Positions 7,522 to 18,963 are shown, counted from the stretch's first letter. The stretch is DNA of 64,000 bases from Pseudogemmobacter hezensis (GCF_013155295.1 NZ_JABJXT010000003.1:186001-250000); one strand, 5' to 3'. A program made the numbers and translations. Notes: generated by a model from the letters alone, not told the origin.

Positions 7522-7875
7522 TTAACCACATTCGAGGCGGGTGATGACACCCCGCTGATCGATATGCGCGTTGATCCGCTGAGGCTGGTAATCTTCCTGG
7601 CTGATGATGCCGCCTGGCGGGATGATCCGCGAGGCCCCCGCAAGGCGCACGGTGCGCAGATTGCCCGAGGGCTGGCCGATCAGCGACTGCAGGCTGGCCA
7701 GCCGACAGCTGTCGGGCGTGCGCTCGGTCAGAACGGGTTTCGGGGGGGCGGGATTCGCGGCTGGGCCTGCCGCAGTGGCGGGCGGCTTCGGGGAAATCGT
7801 CGGAACAGGGGCCGCCACACAGGCTGCGAGCAGCAGTCCGATCGGGGCGAGCCGTAAAACCAGAGGGAACATCAT
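7522..7875 (-). CDS. I78-type peptidase inhibitor-like lipoprotein, first of three
   Basis: From the ATG at 7875, behind AGGAAG, the protein has 117 residues. It starts MMFPLVLRLAPIGLLLAACV, a lipoprotein signal, followed by a Pro/Ala-rich spacer of about 30 residues that would lift the domain off the membrane. The domain shows SCRLASLQSLIGQPSG, RIIPPGGIISQEDYQPQRIN and LECG at the end. It is the most divergent copy: the TMD of the reactive segment is SQED. The open frame continues far upstream, but only antisense to frmA. It is the first gene of the operon, divergent from frmA across 66 bp. Confidence 0.8.
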   Translation of the reverse strand: MMFPLVLRLAPIGLLLAACVAAPVPTISPKPPATAAGPAANPAPPKPVLTERTPDSCRLASLQSLIGQPSGNLRTVRLAGASRIIPPGGIISQEDYQPQRINAHIDQRGVITRLECG

Positions 7876-7941
7876 TCTTCCTGCGTTGCTTTCTGCGCCA
7901 GTCTGGCCCAGGTTGGCCCCGAAAGTTAAGGGAGAAAAGCC

Positions 7942-9072
7942 ATGCGTACCCGTGCAGCCGTAGCCCTCGCCGCAGGCAAGCCGCTTGAGATCATGGAAGT
8001 GAATCTCGAGGGCCCGAAAAAGGGCGAGGTTCTGGTGGAAATCAAGGCCACCGGCCTGTGTCATACTGATGAGTTCACCCGCTCGGGCGCGGATCCCGAG
8101 GGGATTTTCCCCTGCATCCTCGGCCATGAGGGCGCGGGTGTGGTGATTGAGGTCGGCGAGGGCGTGACCACGCTGAAGCCGGGCGATCACGTGATCCCGC
8201 TTTACACGCCGGAATGCCGCGAGTGCCCGTCGTGTCTGTCTGGCAAGACCAACCTCTGCACCGCGATCCGCAACACGCAGGGCCAGGGCCTGATGCCCGA
8301 TGGCACCACGCGGTTCTCGCTGCTCGATGGCACGCCGGTCTATCATTACATGGGCTGCTCGACCTTCGCCAATCACACCGTGATGCCGGAAATCGCGCTG
8401 GCCAAGGTGCGTGACGATGCGCCTTTCGACAAGATCTGTTACATCGGCTGCGGCGTGACCACCGGGATCGGCGCGGTGATCAATACCGCAGGCGTCGAGA
8501 TCGGCTCGACTGCGGCGGTCTTCGGTCTGGGCGGGATCGGGCTGAACGTGATCCAGGGCCTGCGCATGGCGGGCGCGGATATGATCATCGGCGTTGATCT
8601 GAACGATGACAAAGAGGAAATGGCGCGCAAATTCGGCATGACCCATTTCGTGAACCCCTCGAAAATTGAGGGCTCGGTCGTGCAGGAGATCGTCAATCTG
8701 ACGAAACGCGGCGCAGACCAGATCGGTGGCGTCGATTACTCGTTCGATGCGACCGGCAATGTCAAAGTGATGCGCGATGCGCTGGAATGCTCGCATCGTG
8801 GCTGGGGTGTTTCGGTGATCATCGGCGTGGCGCCTGCCGGGGCCGAGATCTCGACGCGCCCCTTCCAGCTGGTGACGGGCCGGGTCTGGAAAGGTACCGC
8901 CTTTGGCGGCGCGAAAGGCCGCCGCGATGTGCCGAAATTCGTCGACTGGTATATGGACGGCAAAATCGAGATCGACCCGATGATCACCCACCAGCTGAAG
9001 CTGGAAGAGATCAACCACGGTTTCGATCTGATGCATGAAGGCAAATCGATCCGGGCCGTCGTCGTTTACTGA
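7942..9072 (+). CDS. frmA: S-(hydroxymethyl)glutathione dehydrogenase / class III alcohol dehydrogenase
   Basis: This 376-residue protein oxidises S-hydroxymethylglutathione, formed from formaldehyde and glutathione, with NAD+. It also belongs to the S-nitrosoglutathione reductases. Visible features are the catalytic zinc residues in TGLCHTDEF and LGHEGAG, the four-cysteine structural zinc site in [17 protein letters not shown], and the Rossmann motif [13 protein letters not shown] near residue 195. Length and conservation are normal. It ends in a strong terminator. Control may come from the 66-bp divergent gap shared with the I78 operon. Confidence 0.95.
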   Translation: MRTRAAVALAAGKPLEIMEVNLEGPKKGEVLVEIKATGLCHTDEFTRSGADPEGIFPCILGHEGAGVVIEVGEGVTTLKPGDHVIPLYTPECRECPSCLSGKTNLCTAIRNTQGQGLMPDGTTRFSLLDGTPVYHYMGCSTFANHTVMPEIALAKVRDDAPFDKICYIGCGVTTGIGAVINTAGVEIGSTAAVFGLGGIGLNVIQGLRMAGADMIIGVDLNDDKEEMARKFGMTHFVNPSKIEGSVVQEIVNLTKRGADQIGGVDYSFDATGNVKVMRDALECSHRGWGVSVIIGVAPAGAEISTRPFQLVTGRVWKGTAFGGAKGRRDVPKFVDWYMDGKIEIDPMITHQLKLEEINHGFDLMHEGKSIRAVVVY

Positions 9073-9091
9073 TCAGCCGCGTCTGAATGAA

Positions 9092-9120
9092 AAAGAGCCG
9101 GGGAACGTCCCCGGCTCTTT
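9092..9120 (+). terminator. Intrinsic terminator of frmA
   Basis: A 13-bp perfect stem (AAAGAGCCGGGGA with TCCCCGGCTCTTT) around ACG, with A- and T-rich ends. It lies 20 bp after the stop codon and could also stop the convergent trhO transcript. Confidence 0.9.
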
Positions 9121-9178
9121 CGTATTTGCGCCCCTTAGGCATCTGCGCCGCCTGGGGGGCATTTTCCCGAACGTGCAA

Positions 9179-10090
9179 TCAGCCAGAGTTTGCGCCGAGA
9201 TGCCTTTCGCCCCGTGCGGCGGCAAGGCGGATCTGCTTTTCGCGTTCCCGAAAGCGGGCGCGGTCCTCACTGCTGTATTCATCGACGCAGGCCGGGCAGC
9301 AGACGCCCTCTTCATAGCTGGGGGCCTTGCGATCTTCCGCCGAGACCGGGCGGCGGCAGGCGCCGCAGCTGGTGTAATCGCCCGGAACCAGCCCATGCCC
9401 GACCGAGACGCGGGCGTCGAAGACATAGCATTCGCCCTGCCAGAGCGAGTCCTCTGGCGGGGTTTCCTCAAGGTATTTCAGGATGCCGCCTTTCAGGTGG
9501 AACACATCCTCGACGCCCTGGCTAAGCAGGTAATTGGTCGATTTTTCACAGCGGATGCCGCCGGTGCAGAACATGGCGATGCGCTTGTTGTGAAAACGCT
9601 CGCGGTTTTCCTCCCACCAGGCGGGGAAATCGCGGAAGCTTTTGGTGCCGGGATCAATCGCGCCCTGGAAGGTGCCGATCCCCACCTCGTAATCATTGCG
9701 GGTGTCGATCACGGCGACATCGGGGGCGGTGATCAGCGCGTTCCATTCGTCAGGCGTCAGGTAATGGCCGACCGATGCGCGGGGGTCGACGCCCTCGACG
9801 CCCATGGTGACGATTTCGCGCTTCAGTTTCACCTTCATATGGCCAAAGGGCATTTCTTCGGCCCCGGCCTCTTTCCATTCCAGATCTGCAAAGCCGGGCA
9901 GGGCGCGCAGATGGGCGATCACCCGGTCGATCCCTTCACGCGGCCCGGCGATGGTGCCATTCACCCCCTCGGGGGCCAGCAAAAGCGAGCCTTTGACGCC
10001 CCCGGCCTCGCAAAGGGCAAGCAGCGGGCCGCGCAGGGCGGCGGTATCGGGGACGGGGGCAAAGTGATAAAGCGCGGCGATGATCAGCAT
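9179..10090 (-). CDS. trhO: tRNA uridine(34) hydroxylase TrhO (rhodanese domain)
   Basis: This 303-residue protein matches the YceA/TrhO family, which makes 5-hydroxyuridine at tRNA position 34 using oxygen. It has an N-terminal acylphosphatase-like part ([14 protein letters not shown]) and a central rhodanese domain with [15 protein letters not shown] and the active-site loop [13 protein letters not shown]. The C-terminal region has two CxxC pairs (SCGACRRP and CCPACVDE) that could bind a metal. The chosen ATG at 10090 is the only one near the conserved start; its ribosome binding site is weak. It is divergent from pncA. Confidence 0.92.
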   Translation of the reverse strand: MLIIAALYHFAPVPDTAALRGPLLALCEAGGVKGSLLLAPEGVNGTIAGPREGIDRVIAHLRALPGFADLEWKEAGAEEMPFGHMKVKLKREIVTMGVEGVDPRASVGHYLTPDEWNALITAPDVAVIDTRNDYEVGIGTFQGAIDPGTKSFRDFPAWWEENRERFHNKRIAMFCTGGIRCEKSTNYLLSQGVEDVFHLKGGILKYLEETPPEDSLWQGECYVFDARVSVGHGLVPGDYTSCGACRRPVSAEDRKAPSYEEGVCCPACVDEYSSEDRARFREREKQIRLAAARGERHLGANSG

Positions 10091-10201
10091 AGGCGCGAAA
10101 TGGACCTGCGCCGCGGTAAAATCAAGCGGATTGGTTGACGCAGCCCCAGGCCTGGACAAAGGTGACGCGGACAAATGTGGGGCAACCACGGGGAGAGTGA
10201 G

Positions 10202-10816
10202 ATGCGTGACGCCGATACGGCCCTGATCGTCGTTGATGTGCAAAATGATTTCTGCCCGGGGGGCGCTTTGGCCGTCACCGGCGGCGATACGATCATTCCC
10301 GCCATCAATGCGCTGATGGCGGATTTTGGCACCGTGGTGCTGACCCAGGACTGGCATCCGGCCGATCACCGCTCTTTCGCAGACAATCATCCCGGGGCCG
10401 TGGTCTTTTCGGTGACAGAGATGGCCTATGGCCCGCAGGTGCTGTGGCCGCGTCACTGTGTGATCGGATCGGCGGGCGCAGCCTTTCACCCCGATCTGCA
10501 CACCGACCCCGCGCAGCTGATCCTGCGCAAGGGCTTTCGTGCCGGCATCGACAGCTATTCGACCTTTTTCGAGAATGACCGCGAAACCTCGACCGGGCTT
10601 GATGTCTGGCTGCGGGCGCGCGGAATCACGACGGTGGTGCTGGCGGGCCTGGCCACCGATTACTGCGTGGCCTATTCGGCGCTGGATGCGGTGCGCCTGG
10701 GCTTTCGGGTCGAGCTGCGCGAGGATCTCTGCCGCGCCATTGATCTGAACGGCTCGCTGGAAGAGGCGCGGGCGCAGATGGTGGATGCGGGCGTCGTGAT
10801 GGTTGATCCGCGCTGA
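10202..10816 (+). CDS. pncA: Nicotinamidase
   Basis: This 204-residue isochorismatase-fold enzyme hydrolyses nicotinamide to nicotinate. It shows the catalytic aspartate in [12 protein letters not shown], the metal site in [12 protein letters not shown] and the active cysteine in [15 protein letters not shown]. An ATG nine codons upstream is possible, but [12 protein letters not shown] starts right at the conserved strand. pncB follows 88 bp later, so the two genes give nicotinamide-to-nicotinate-mononucleotide salvage for NAD. Confidence 0.94.
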   Translation: MRDADTALIVVDVQNDFCPGGALAVTGGDTIIPAINALMADFGTVVLTQDWHPADHRSFADNHPGAVVFSVTEMAYGPQVLWPRHCVIGSAGAAFHPDLHTDPAQLILRKGFRAGIDSYSTFFENDRETSTGLDVWLRARGITTVVLAGLATDYCVAYSALDAVRLGFRVELREDLCRAIDLNGSLEEARAQMVDAGVVMVDPR

Positions 10817-10904
10817 TATTTCCTGACAGGAATACTGCCCGGCAGGCTGGACAGTGGCGCGGGGGGTTGCTTTAACCGATCAACCGCCCGGAGGAGGCTG
10901 AGAC

Positions 10905-12197
10905 ATGGTCGATATCGCAACGCGCGTCCACAATCACAACTGGAAGATCGACCCGATTGTCCGGTCGCTGCTGGATACCGATTTCTACAAGCTGCTGATG
11001 TGTCAGTCGGTTTTCAGAAACCGGCCTGACACCAATGTGGTTTTCTCGCTGATCAACCGCACGAAATCGGTGCGCCTTGCCGATCTGATCGACGAGGGCG
11101 AGTTGCGCGAGCAGCTGGATCATGTGCGCTCGCTGTCCCTGCGCCGTGGCGAAAGCACCTGGCTGCGCGGCAATACATTCTACGGCAAGCGCCAGATGTT
11201 CCGCCCCGATTTCATGGAATGGTTCGAGAACCTGAAGCTGCCGCCCTATTACCTGGAAAAGCGCGACGGCCAGTATGAGCTGACCTTTGAGGGCAAATGG
11301 CCCGAGGTCATGCTGTGGGAGATCCCGGCGCTGGCGGTGATCATGGAGCTGCGCTCGCGGGCGGTGCTGAAAGACATGCGCAAGTTTGAGCTGCAGGTGC
11401 TTTATGCCCGCGCCATGACCCGGCTTTGGGAAAAGGTCGAGCGGCTGCGGGCGATCCCGGGGCTGAAAATGGCCGATTTCGGCACTCGCCGGCGGCACAG
11501 CTATCTGTGGCAGGACTGGTGCGTCCAGGCGCTGCAAGAGGGGCTCGGCGAGGCTTTTACCGGCACCTCGAACTGCCTGATCGCCATGAAGCGCGACATC
11601 GAGGCGATCGGCACCAATGCCCATGAATTGCCGATGGTCTATGCCGCGCTGGCGCGTGACGATGCAGAATTGGCCCAGGCCCCCTATCAGGTGCTGGCCG
11701 ACTGGCATGATGAACATGACGGCAACCTGCGGATCATGTTGCCCGATACCTATGGCACCGAGGGCTTTCTGAAACGCGCCCCTGACTGGCTGGCGGGCTG
11801 GACGGGAACGCGTATCGATTCCGGCGATCCGGCGGCGGCGGCAGAGAATGCGATCCGCTGGTGGAAAGAGCGCGGCGAGGATCCGCGCGAAAAGCTGGTG
11901 ATCTTCTCGGATGGGCTGGATGTGGCGATGATCGAAAAGCTGCATGCGCAATTCCAGGGCCGGGTGAAGGTTTCCTTCGGCTGGGGCACCAATCTGACCA
12001 ATGACTTCCGCGGCTTTGTGCCGAATGATGCGCTGGCGCCGTTCAGCCTGGTGTGCAAGGCGATCTCGGCTGATGGGCGTCCGACGGTCAAACTCTCTGA
12101 CAATCCCAACAAAGCGATGGGCCCGGCCTCTGAGATTGAGCGCTATAAGCGCGTCTTTGCGGTGGGCGAGCAGGTGGCCCAGGACGTCTTTGTCTGA
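10905..12197 (+). CDS. pncB: Nicotinate phosphoribosyltransferase
   Basis: This 430-residue protein makes nicotinate mononucleotide from nicotinate and PRPP. Characteristic parts are [16 protein letters not shown] near residue 25, [15 protein letters not shown] near 190, [13 protein letters not shown] near 220, GTRIDSGDP near 305 and [11 protein letters not shown] near 360. A strong AGGAGG lies before the ATG. It is the second step after pncA, and the product feeds NAD synthesis. Confidence 0.96.
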   Translation: MVDIATRVHNHNWKIDPIVRSLLDTDFYKLLMCQSVFRNRPDTNVVFSLINRTKSVRLADLIDEGELREQLDHVRSLSLRRGESTWLRGNTFYGKRQMFRPDFMEWFENLKLPPYYLEKRDGQYELTFEGKWPEVMLWEIPALAVIMELRSRAVLKDMRKFELQVLYARAMTRLWEKVERLRAIPGLKMADFGTRRRHSYLWQDWCVQALQEGLGEAFTGTSNCLIAMKRDIEAIGTNAHELPMVYAALARDDAELAQAPYQVLADWHDEHDGNLRIMLPDTYGTEGFLKRAPDWLAGWTGTRIDSGDPAAAAENAIRWWKERGEDPREKLVIFSDGLDVAMIEKLHAQFQGRVKVSFGWGTNLTNDFRGFVPNDALAPFSLVCKAISADGRPTVKLSDNPNKAMGPASEIERYKRVFAVGEQVAQDVFV

Positions 12198-12215
12198 ACG
12201 CGGGGTGCGTCTGAT

Positions 12216-12710
12216 ATGAGCCGCGCTTTCGTCAATGAAGATGCCGGGGCCGACCGCCCCGATCTGCCAGAGCTGCCGCTGTCGCCGCATCCAAACCATG
12301 TGACGCCGCGCGGGCTGGCGGCGCTTGAGGCGCGGCTGCGCGACCGTCTGGCGGATCTGGCAGCGCTGCGGGCGCGGGAAGAGCGGCTGGACAAGCTGCC
12401 CGAGGCGGCGGCAGAGCGTGACATCCGCTGGCTTGAGGCGCGGCTGGCCTCGGCGATCCTGGTGGAACCGGCGGGTCTGGGTCTTGCCGAGGTTGCCTTT
12501 GGCCTGCGGGTGCGGGTGTCGGATGAGGCTGGGCGCGAAAGCTGGTATGAGATCACCGGCGAGGATGAGGCGGATGCCGCCCTTGGCCGTATCGCGCCCC
12601 ATTCGCCGCTGGCGCGGGCATTGCTGGGCGCGCGCCCGGGGGATGAGGTCACATGGCGGCGGCCTTTGGGCGATATGGTGCTGGAGGTGCTGGAAATCCG
12701 GCATCCCTGA
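12216..12710 (+). CDS. GreA/GreB family transcription elongation factor
   Basis: The 164-residue protein has the two Gre parts: an N-terminal helical hairpin (PRGLAALEARLRDRLADLAA through RDIRWLEARLASAIL) and a C-terminal FKBP-like domain (ITGEDEADAALGRIAPHSPL, ALLGARPGDEVTWRRPLG). Gre factors enter the RNA polymerase secondary channel and stimulate cleavage of backtracked RNA. The acidic tip residues are less clear than in typical GreA, so it may be a GreB-like or accessory member. It follows pncB by 18 bp and is probably co-transcribed. Confidence 0.85.
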   Translation: MSRAFVNEDAGADRPDLPELPLSPHPNHVTPRGLAALEARLRDRLADLAALRAREERLDKLPEAAAERDIRWLEARLASAILVEPAGLGLAEVAFGLRVRVSDEAGRESWYEITGEDEADAALGRIAPHSPLARALLGARPGDEVTWRRPLGDMVLEVLEIRHP

Positions 12711-12749
12711 TTGCGGTTTACGCCCTGCAACACGGCTGTAATCACAATG

Positions 12750-12779
12750 AAAAAGGGCGACCCGAGGGCCGCCCTTTTG
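12750..12779. terminator. Bidirectional terminator between the gre gene and groEL
   Basis: AAAAGGGCG and CGCCCTTTT form a stem extended by CC/GG around a short loop. A-rich and T-rich flanks on both sides let it serve both convergent units. Confidence 0.85.
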
Positions 12780-12801
12780 TTCCTTTTCTGACCGGTATGG
12801 A

Positions 12802-14463
<1,662 letters not shown>

Positions 14464-14525
14464 TCAGGAAATAGAAAGCGCGGCTCACGCCACCCGGTGG
14501 ACGGGCGTGCGGAGCCAGCCCGTCA

Positions 14526-14813
14526 TCACGAGATGATGCCGAGGATGTCGCTTTCTTTCATGATGAGAAGCTCTTCACCGTCTACGGTGACTTCGGTGCC
14601 CGACCATTTGCCGAAGAGAACGCGGTCGCCGGCTTTGACCGAGGGTGCGATCAGCTCGCCCGAGTCCTTGCGTGCGCCTTCGCCAACCGAGACGATTTCG
14701 CCCTCAGCCGGTTTCTCTTTTGCGGTATCGGGGATGATCAGCCCGCCCTTGGTTTTTTCCTCGGACTGGACGCGACGGACCAGAACGCGGTCATGAAGCG
14801 GTTTGAAAGCCAT
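14526..14813 (-). CDS. groS: Co-chaperonin GroES (10 kDa)
   Basis: The 95-residue protein caps the GroEL ring. It begins [20 protein letters not shown] and carries the mobile loop [15 protein letters not shown] and the strand [14 protein letters not shown]. It is the first gene of the operon. A CIRCE element sits 37 bp upstream of its start. Confidence 0.98.
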   Translation of the reverse strand: MAFKPLHDRVLVRRVQSEEKTKGGLIIPDTAKEKPAEGEIVSVGEGARKDSGELIAPSVKAGDRVLFGKWSGTEVTVDGEELLIMKESDILGIIS

Positions 14814-14849
14814 CTGGTAACACTCCCATGTATGCCAGGTTGTATCTTA

Positions 14850-14876
14850 TCAGCACTCACCTGATGGGAGTGCTAA
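14850..14876 (-). promoter_or_regulatory. CIRCE operator (HrcA binding site) of groES-groEL
   Basis: TCAGCACTC, nine bases, then GAGTGCTAA. The CIRCE consensus is TTAGCACTC-N9-GAGTGCTAA, so only one base differs. It lies between the promoter and groES. In this family the repressor HrcA binds here and releases it on heat shock. Confidence 0.93.
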
Positions 14877-14884
14877 CGGAGGAA

Positions 14885-14913
14885 GAGGTAGGAAAAGACC
14901 CTGCGCCTGTCAA
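14885..14913 (-). promoter_or_regulatory. Promoter of groES-groEL
   Basis: On the minus strand TTGACA is followed after 17 bases by TACCTC, and the CIRCE site begins 8 bp downstream. The -35 is perfect for the vegetative factor. The C-rich -10 surroundings (CCTACCTCTT) also resemble alphaproteobacterial RpoH promoters, so heat-shock sigma use is possible. Confidence 0.65.
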
Positions 14914-15162
14914 CAGCGCAGCCTGGCTTTTTTCGCCCGGGTCCCCCGAAGGATCCCCCGGGTTCCGGTTCGGGGCTGGTTCGGGGGCGGGTCGGGGAAG
15001 TCATTGCAATTTTAAAGACGCGCCTGCCATTATCTGATCCAGGAATGGGCATGCTCTTGTCCTGGTTTGCTGGTCTGGTCCGGGGCCAGAGGATCAGAAG
15101 GGCAGGGCTTTGGTATATGCGCCGCTTTGCCGGACCGGCAGGCCCGGGTTTTGGAGGTTGAT

Positions 15163-16245
15163 ATGAACCTGATGAAAGCGGCCGCCGTCGCATTTTCCAC
15201 CCTTGCCGCGCCCCTTGCGCTGGCGACCCAGGCGGGGGCCTATTGCGCCGGGGTGAACCTGATCGATCAGATGCTGCCCGGCGATCTGGCGGTTCTGCGG
15301 GCGCTGACCGATGCAGAGCCCTATTCGCGCGGCAACTTCTGGACGGCTGAAAAAGACGGGCTGAAAATGACCGTCGTCGGCACTTATCACCTTGATGATG
15401 CGCGCCATAATGCGGTTACCGATCTGCTGGCCGAAGATGTGCACGAGGCCAGGGCCCTGCTGGTCGAGGCGGGCCCGGCCGAAGAAGAGGCGCTGATGAA
15501 GGCGATGGGGGCCGACCCCTCGCTGATGTTCATCACCACCGGCCCCAGCCTGCTGGAGCGGCTGCCGCGTGACACCTGGCGCCGCCTGTCAGAGGCGCTG
15601 GAGGCGCGCGGTATTCCCGGCGTATTCGCCGCCAAGTTCCAGCCCTGGTATGCGACGATGGTGCTGGCGATCCCGCCCTGTATGATGGCCCAGACCGACA
15701 TCAAAAACGGCCTTGATGCGCAGCTGATCGCGGCGGCTGAGGCGGCGGATGTGCCGGTGCGGGCGCTGGAACCCTATGACACGCTTTTCTCGATTTTCGG
15801 GGCGCTGACCGAAGAGCAGTCAATCGGCATGATCGAATCATCGCTGGCGCTTGAGGGTCAGTCAGAGGATTTCGCGGTGACGATGGCCGACCTTTATTTC
15901 CAGGGCGATTCGCGGATGATATGGGAGCTGTCGCGCTTTTACGCCTATGACCAGCCCGGCTATAGCCGCGAAGAGGTCGATGCCGAGCTGGCGGTGATGG
16001 AAGATGTGATGATGGTGCGGCGCAACCATGCCTGGATCCCGGTGATTGAGGCAGCCGCAGCCGAGGGCCCGGTGGTCGTGGCCTTTGGGGCGCTGCATTT
16101 GTCCGGCCAAGACGGGGTGTTGCAGCTGCTGGCAGATCGGGGCTGGCGGCTGACGCCACGCTATCTGGCCCCTGAGCAGCCTGAAGAACAACCTGAGGAA
16201 CAGCCGGAGCCAACAGGCAACTGGATGGCATCCCCGGCACCCTGA
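15163..16245 (+). CDS. TraB/GumN family protein, exported
   Basis: From an ATG with TTGGAGG upstream the protein has 360 residues. It starts with a signal peptide (MNLMKAAAVAFSTLAAPLAL, cleavage near TQAGA). The family motifs are VVGTYHLDD near residue 68, LLVEAGPAEEEAL and, near the C-terminus, VVVAFGALHLSG, the two histidine motifs thought to bind metal. The end is a low-complexity Pro/Glu/Gln tail (PEEQPEEQPEPT). Some TraB/GumN members are putative metalloproteases; the bacterial function is unproven. It is probably periplasmic and monocistronic. Confidence 0.85.
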   Translation: MNLMKAAAVAFSTLAAPLALATQAGAYCAGVNLIDQMLPGDLAVLRALTDAEPYSRGNFWTAEKDGLKMTVVGTYHLDDARHNAVTDLLAEDVHEARALLVEAGPAEEEALMKAMGADPSLMFITTGPSLLERLPRDTWRRLSEALEARGIPGVFAAKFQPWYATMVLAIPPCMMAQTDIKNGLDAQLIAAAEAADVPVRALEPYDTLFSIFGALTEEQSIGMIESSLALEGQSEDFAVTMADLYFQGDSRMIWELSRFYAYDQPGYSREEVDAELAVMEDVMMVRRNHAWIPVIEAAAAEGPVVVAFGALHLSGQDGVLQLLADRGWRLTPRYLAPEQPEEQPEEQPEPTGNWMASPAP

Positions 16246-16255
16246 GGCGAAAGAG

Positions 16256-16319
16256 CCGGCCGTGGTCACAAAAGCGGCACTGACGGCCGGATCCGGCGCT
16301 GTATGCAGGCTGAATACAG
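16256..16319. promoter_or_regulatory. Hairpin and operator-like inverted repeat between the TraB gene and the dehydrogenase
   Basis: CCGGCCGT at 16256 pairs with ACGGCCGG at 16283-16290 (19-base loop), a possible terminator without a U-run. Right after it, CTGTAT (16299-16304) and ATACAG (16314-16319) face each other across nine bases, about 140 bp upstream of the dehydrogenase gene; this is the size and symmetry of a dimeric repressor site. Confidence 0.35.
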
Positions 16320-16460
16320 GAAATCTGTCGACCCGGCCCGGGCTGCGCGTTAAAGGGGGCCGTTAACGGATGGCGCTTCAGCCGCGCAGGCGGGCCTGCT
16401 TTGCGACAGCGCCATCAGGACCAGGCCCGGCAATGCCCGGCAGCATCTGAGGACATCGTC

Positions 16461-17897
16461 ATGTCAAGCTATCCCGATACCCAACTCTTTATCGACGGTC
16501 AGTGGCGTGCGGCCACGGGCGGGCGGGTGATCCCGGTGATGAACCCGGCAACCGCGCGCCAGATCGGCACAGTGGCCCATGCCTCGCGCGAAGATCTCGA
16601 TGCGGCGCTGGCGGCGGCAGAGCGCGGCTTCCAGATCTGGAAAAACATCCCCGCCTTTGAACGCGGCAAGATCATGCGCAAGGCCGCGAACCTTCTGCGC
16701 GAACGCGCCGATGCGATTGCGGTGCTGATGACCATGGAAAACGGCAAGCCGCTGGCTCAGTCGAAAATCGAAATCGCAGGCGCCGCCGATGTGATCGACT
16801 GGTTCGCGGGCGAGGGCCAGCGCACCTATGGCCAGGTGATCCCGTCGCGCGCACCCGATGTGCTGCAGATCACCATCAAACAGCCGGTTGGCCCGGTTGC
16901 GGCCTTTACGCCCTGGAATTTCCCGATCAACCAGGTGGTGCGCAAGCTGTCGGCGGCGCTGGCGGCGGGCTGTTCCTTTATCGTCAAAGCGCCCGAGGAA
17001 ACCCCGGCCAGCCCGGCCGAAATGATCCGCGCCTTTGCAGATGCGGGCCTGCCCCAGGGCGTGGTGAACCTGGTTTATGGCATCCCGGCCGAGATCTCTG
17101 AATATCTGATCCCGCATCCGGTGATCCGCAAGATCAGCTTCACGGGCTCTACCCCGGTTGGCAAGCAGCTGGCGGCGTTGGCCGGTCTGCATATGAAACG
17201 CGCCACGATGGAGCTGGGCGGCCATGCCCCGGTGATCGTCGCGGGCGATGCCGATCTGGATGTGGCGGTGCCGCAGATCGCCATGCACAAGTTCCGCAAT
17301 GCGGGCCAGGTCTGCGTCTCGCCGACGCGCTTTCTGGTGCAGGAAAATCTGCATGAGGAATTCACCGCCCGCTTCACCGATTACGCGGCAAAGCTGAAGG
17401 TCGGCGACGGCCTTGATCCGGCAACCGAGATGGGGCCGCTCTCGAATGAACGCCGCATCCCGGCGCTTGAGGCCCTGGTCAATGACGCGGTGGAAAAGGG
17501 CGCACGCCTGACCACGGGCGGGCGTCGCAGCGGCAATGAGGGCTGGTTCTTCGAGCCGACCGTGCTGGCCGATGTGCCGCTTTCGGCCCGGATCATGAAC
17601 GAGGAACCCTTCGGCCCGGTGGCGGTGATCAATAAATTCACCACCCTCGACGAGGCGATTGCCGAGGCGAACCGTCTGCCCTTCGGTCTGGCCTCTTACG
17701 CCTATACCGGCGACACCGCGACCGCGACCCGTCTGGGCAATGAGATCGAGGCCGGTATGCTGACGATCAACCATCTGGGCCTTGCCCTGCCTGAAGTGCC
17801 CTTCGGTGGCATGAAAGACAGCGGCTATGGCACCGAGGGCGGGTCTGAGGCGATCGAGGCCTATCTGGAAACCCGCTTCGTGACCCGCAAGGGCTGA
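16461..17897 (+). CDS. NAD(P)-dependent succinate-semialdehyde dehydrogenase-type aldehyde dehydrogenase
   Basis: This 478-residue protein has the complete aldehyde dehydrogenase set: [19 protein letters not shown] near residue 150, [11 protein letters not shown] near 226, the catalytic glutamate in [11 protein letters not shown] near 250 and the catalytic cysteine in [12 protein letters not shown] near 282. The pattern is closest to succinate-semialdehyde dehydrogenases (GabD), which feed GABA carbon into the TCA cycle, but related semialdehydes are possible. GAGGA precedes the ATG. It is a single gene with its own terminator. Confidence 0.85.
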   Translation: MSSYPDTQLFIDGQWRAATGGRVIPVMNPATARQIGTVAHASREDLDAALAAAERGFQIWKNIPAFERGKIMRKAANLLRERADAIAVLMTMENGKPLAQSKIEIAGAADVIDWFAGEGQRTYGQVIPSRAPDVLQITIKQPVGPVAAFTPWNFPINQVVRKLSAALAAGCSFIVKAPEETPASPAEMIRAFADAGLPQGVVNLVYGIPAEISEYLIPHPVIRKISFTGSTPVGKQLAALAGLHMKRATMELGGHAPVIVAGDADLDVAVPQIAMHKFRNAGQVCVSPTRFLVQENLHEEFTARFTDYAAKLKVGDGLDPATEMGPLSNERRIPALEALVNDAVEKGARLTTGGRRSGNEGWFFEPTVLADVPLSARIMNEEPFGPVAVINKFTTLDEAIAEANRLPFGLASYAYTGDTATATRLGNEIEAGMLTINHLGLALPEVPFGGMKDSGYGTEGGSEAIEAYLETRFVTRKG

Positions 17898-17947
17898 TGA
17901 CAGGCGGGGCAGGGCCTGCTGGCCCTGTGCGATCCGCGAAACACCCA

Positions 17948-17980
17948 AAGGCCGCCTGCAATTCCCCTGCAGGCGGCCTT
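17948..17980 (+). terminator. Intrinsic terminator of the aldehyde dehydrogenase gene
   Basis: AAGGCCGCCTGCA and TGCAGGCGGCCTT form a 13-bp perfect stem with a seven-base loop, 50 bp after the stop codon. Confidence 0.85.
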
Positions 17981-18049
17981 GCCTTTGGCGGCCCGCGCCC
18001 GATAACTGCCGCCAGCCCATAATTGCCGTGTGATTTGCAGGAGTGCCCC

Positions 18050-18868
18050 ATGGCCGACACCCCCACGCCTCTTGACGCCGCCCATGCGGCGGTCGCGGCT
18101 GACCCCGGCAATGAGGCGGCGCTTTTGCGCTTTTACGACCGCCTGGCCGATGGCGAGCTTTACCTGCTGCTGGAACGTGAGGCGGTGGGCGATCAGCTGG
18201 AGCCGAAGATTTTCAACCTCGAATCCGGCCCCATCGTGCTGGTCTTTGACCAGGAAGAGCGGCTTGCCTCTTTCACGGGCGGCGTTGCGCCCTGGGCGGC
18301 GTTGCCGGGGCGGGTGATTGCGGGGCTGTTGCGCGGGCAGGGGATCGGGCTGGGCGTGAACCTGGATGTCGCGCCCTCGGCCATGCTGCTGCCGCCCGAG
18401 GCGATGGACTGGCTGACCGACGCGCTTGAGACCGCGCCGGAAACCGCGCTTGGCCGCCCGGTGCGATTCTTCGCACCCGCAGCCCCCGATACGCTGCTGG
18501 TGGCGCTGGCCGAGAAATTCGCCTCTGCTCAGGGGCTGGCCAGTGCCGCCCTGCTGGCGGGCGTGGAATATGAGGATGCAAAGCGCGGCCATATGCTGGT
18601 CTTTATCGACGCCCATGAAGGGGCCGAGCCCGCGCTGGCCCGCGCCGTCCAGGAGGCGCTGGTCTTCTCTGGCCTTGATGCGGCGGCGGTGGATGTGGCT
18701 TTCCTTGGCGTGGGCGATGCGGTGCTGGCGGCGATGGTGCCCCATGCGCAGCGCTTCGATCTGCCAGCCGCGCCCCAGCCCGAAGCCGCCCCGCCGCAAG
18801 CCGCAGCCTCTGCGGCCAAAGCCGCGCCCGGCATGGATCCGGCAAAGCCGCCAAAGCTGCGCTGGTGA
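18050..18868 (+). CDS. SseB family protein
   Basis: The 272-residue protein starts at an ATG behind CAGGAG. It has the SseB N-terminal domain (ALLRFYDRLADGELYLLLER, PIVLVFDQEERLASFTG, GRVIAGLLRGQGIGLGVNLD) and the SseB C-terminal domain (VRFFAPAAPDTLLVALAEKF, KRGHMLVFIDAHEG). It ends in an Ala/Pro-rich tail of about 40 residues. Despite the name, taken from a serine-sensitivity phenotype in enteric bacteria, the molecular function is unknown. It is not obviously part of an operon. Confidence 0.85.
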   Translation: MADTPTPLDAAHAAVAADPGNEAALLRFYDRLADGELYLLLEREAVGDQLEPKIFNLESGPIVLVFDQEERLASFTGGVAPWAALPGRVIAGLLRGQGIGLGVNLDVAPSAMLLPPEAMDWLTDALETAPETALGRPVRFFAPAAPDTLLVALAEKFASAQGLASAALLAGVEYEDAKRGHMLVFIDAHEGAEPALARAVQEALVFSGLDAAAVDVAFLGVGDAVLAAMVPHAQRFDLPAAPQPEAAPPQAAASAAKAAPGMDPAKPPKLRW

Positions 18869-18934
18869 TGGGGTATTAAGATACCGCATTTTTCAACGCC
18901 TTGTTTTGCAACGATTTTATGTTGATTGCGGTGC

Positions 18935-18963
18935 TTGACCGGGCGTTGCGCATCAGCGATAAG
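18935..18963 (+). promoter_or_regulatory. Likely promoter of rplM-rpsI
   Basis: TTGACC, 17 bases, GATAAG, about 55 bp before the rplM start. The spacing is ideal and the -35 is near consensus; the -10 is weaker. A small GGTAT/ATACC hairpin (18872-18885) lies further upstream. Confidence 0.5.

Noticed and set aside
7522..9036. 504-codon version of the first I78 lipoprotein
   Set aside because: The extra 387 residues lie antisense to frmA; the start at 7875 has a good ribosome binding site and a lipoprotein signal.
10872..12704. 610-codon minus-strand frame opposite pncB and the gre gene
   Set aside because: It covers two conserved plus-strand genes and shows no protein motif.
18872..18885. 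Terminator after the SseB gene (GGTAT/ATACC hairpin)
   Set aside because: A five-base-pair, AT-containing stem is too weak to call, although a T-run follows.
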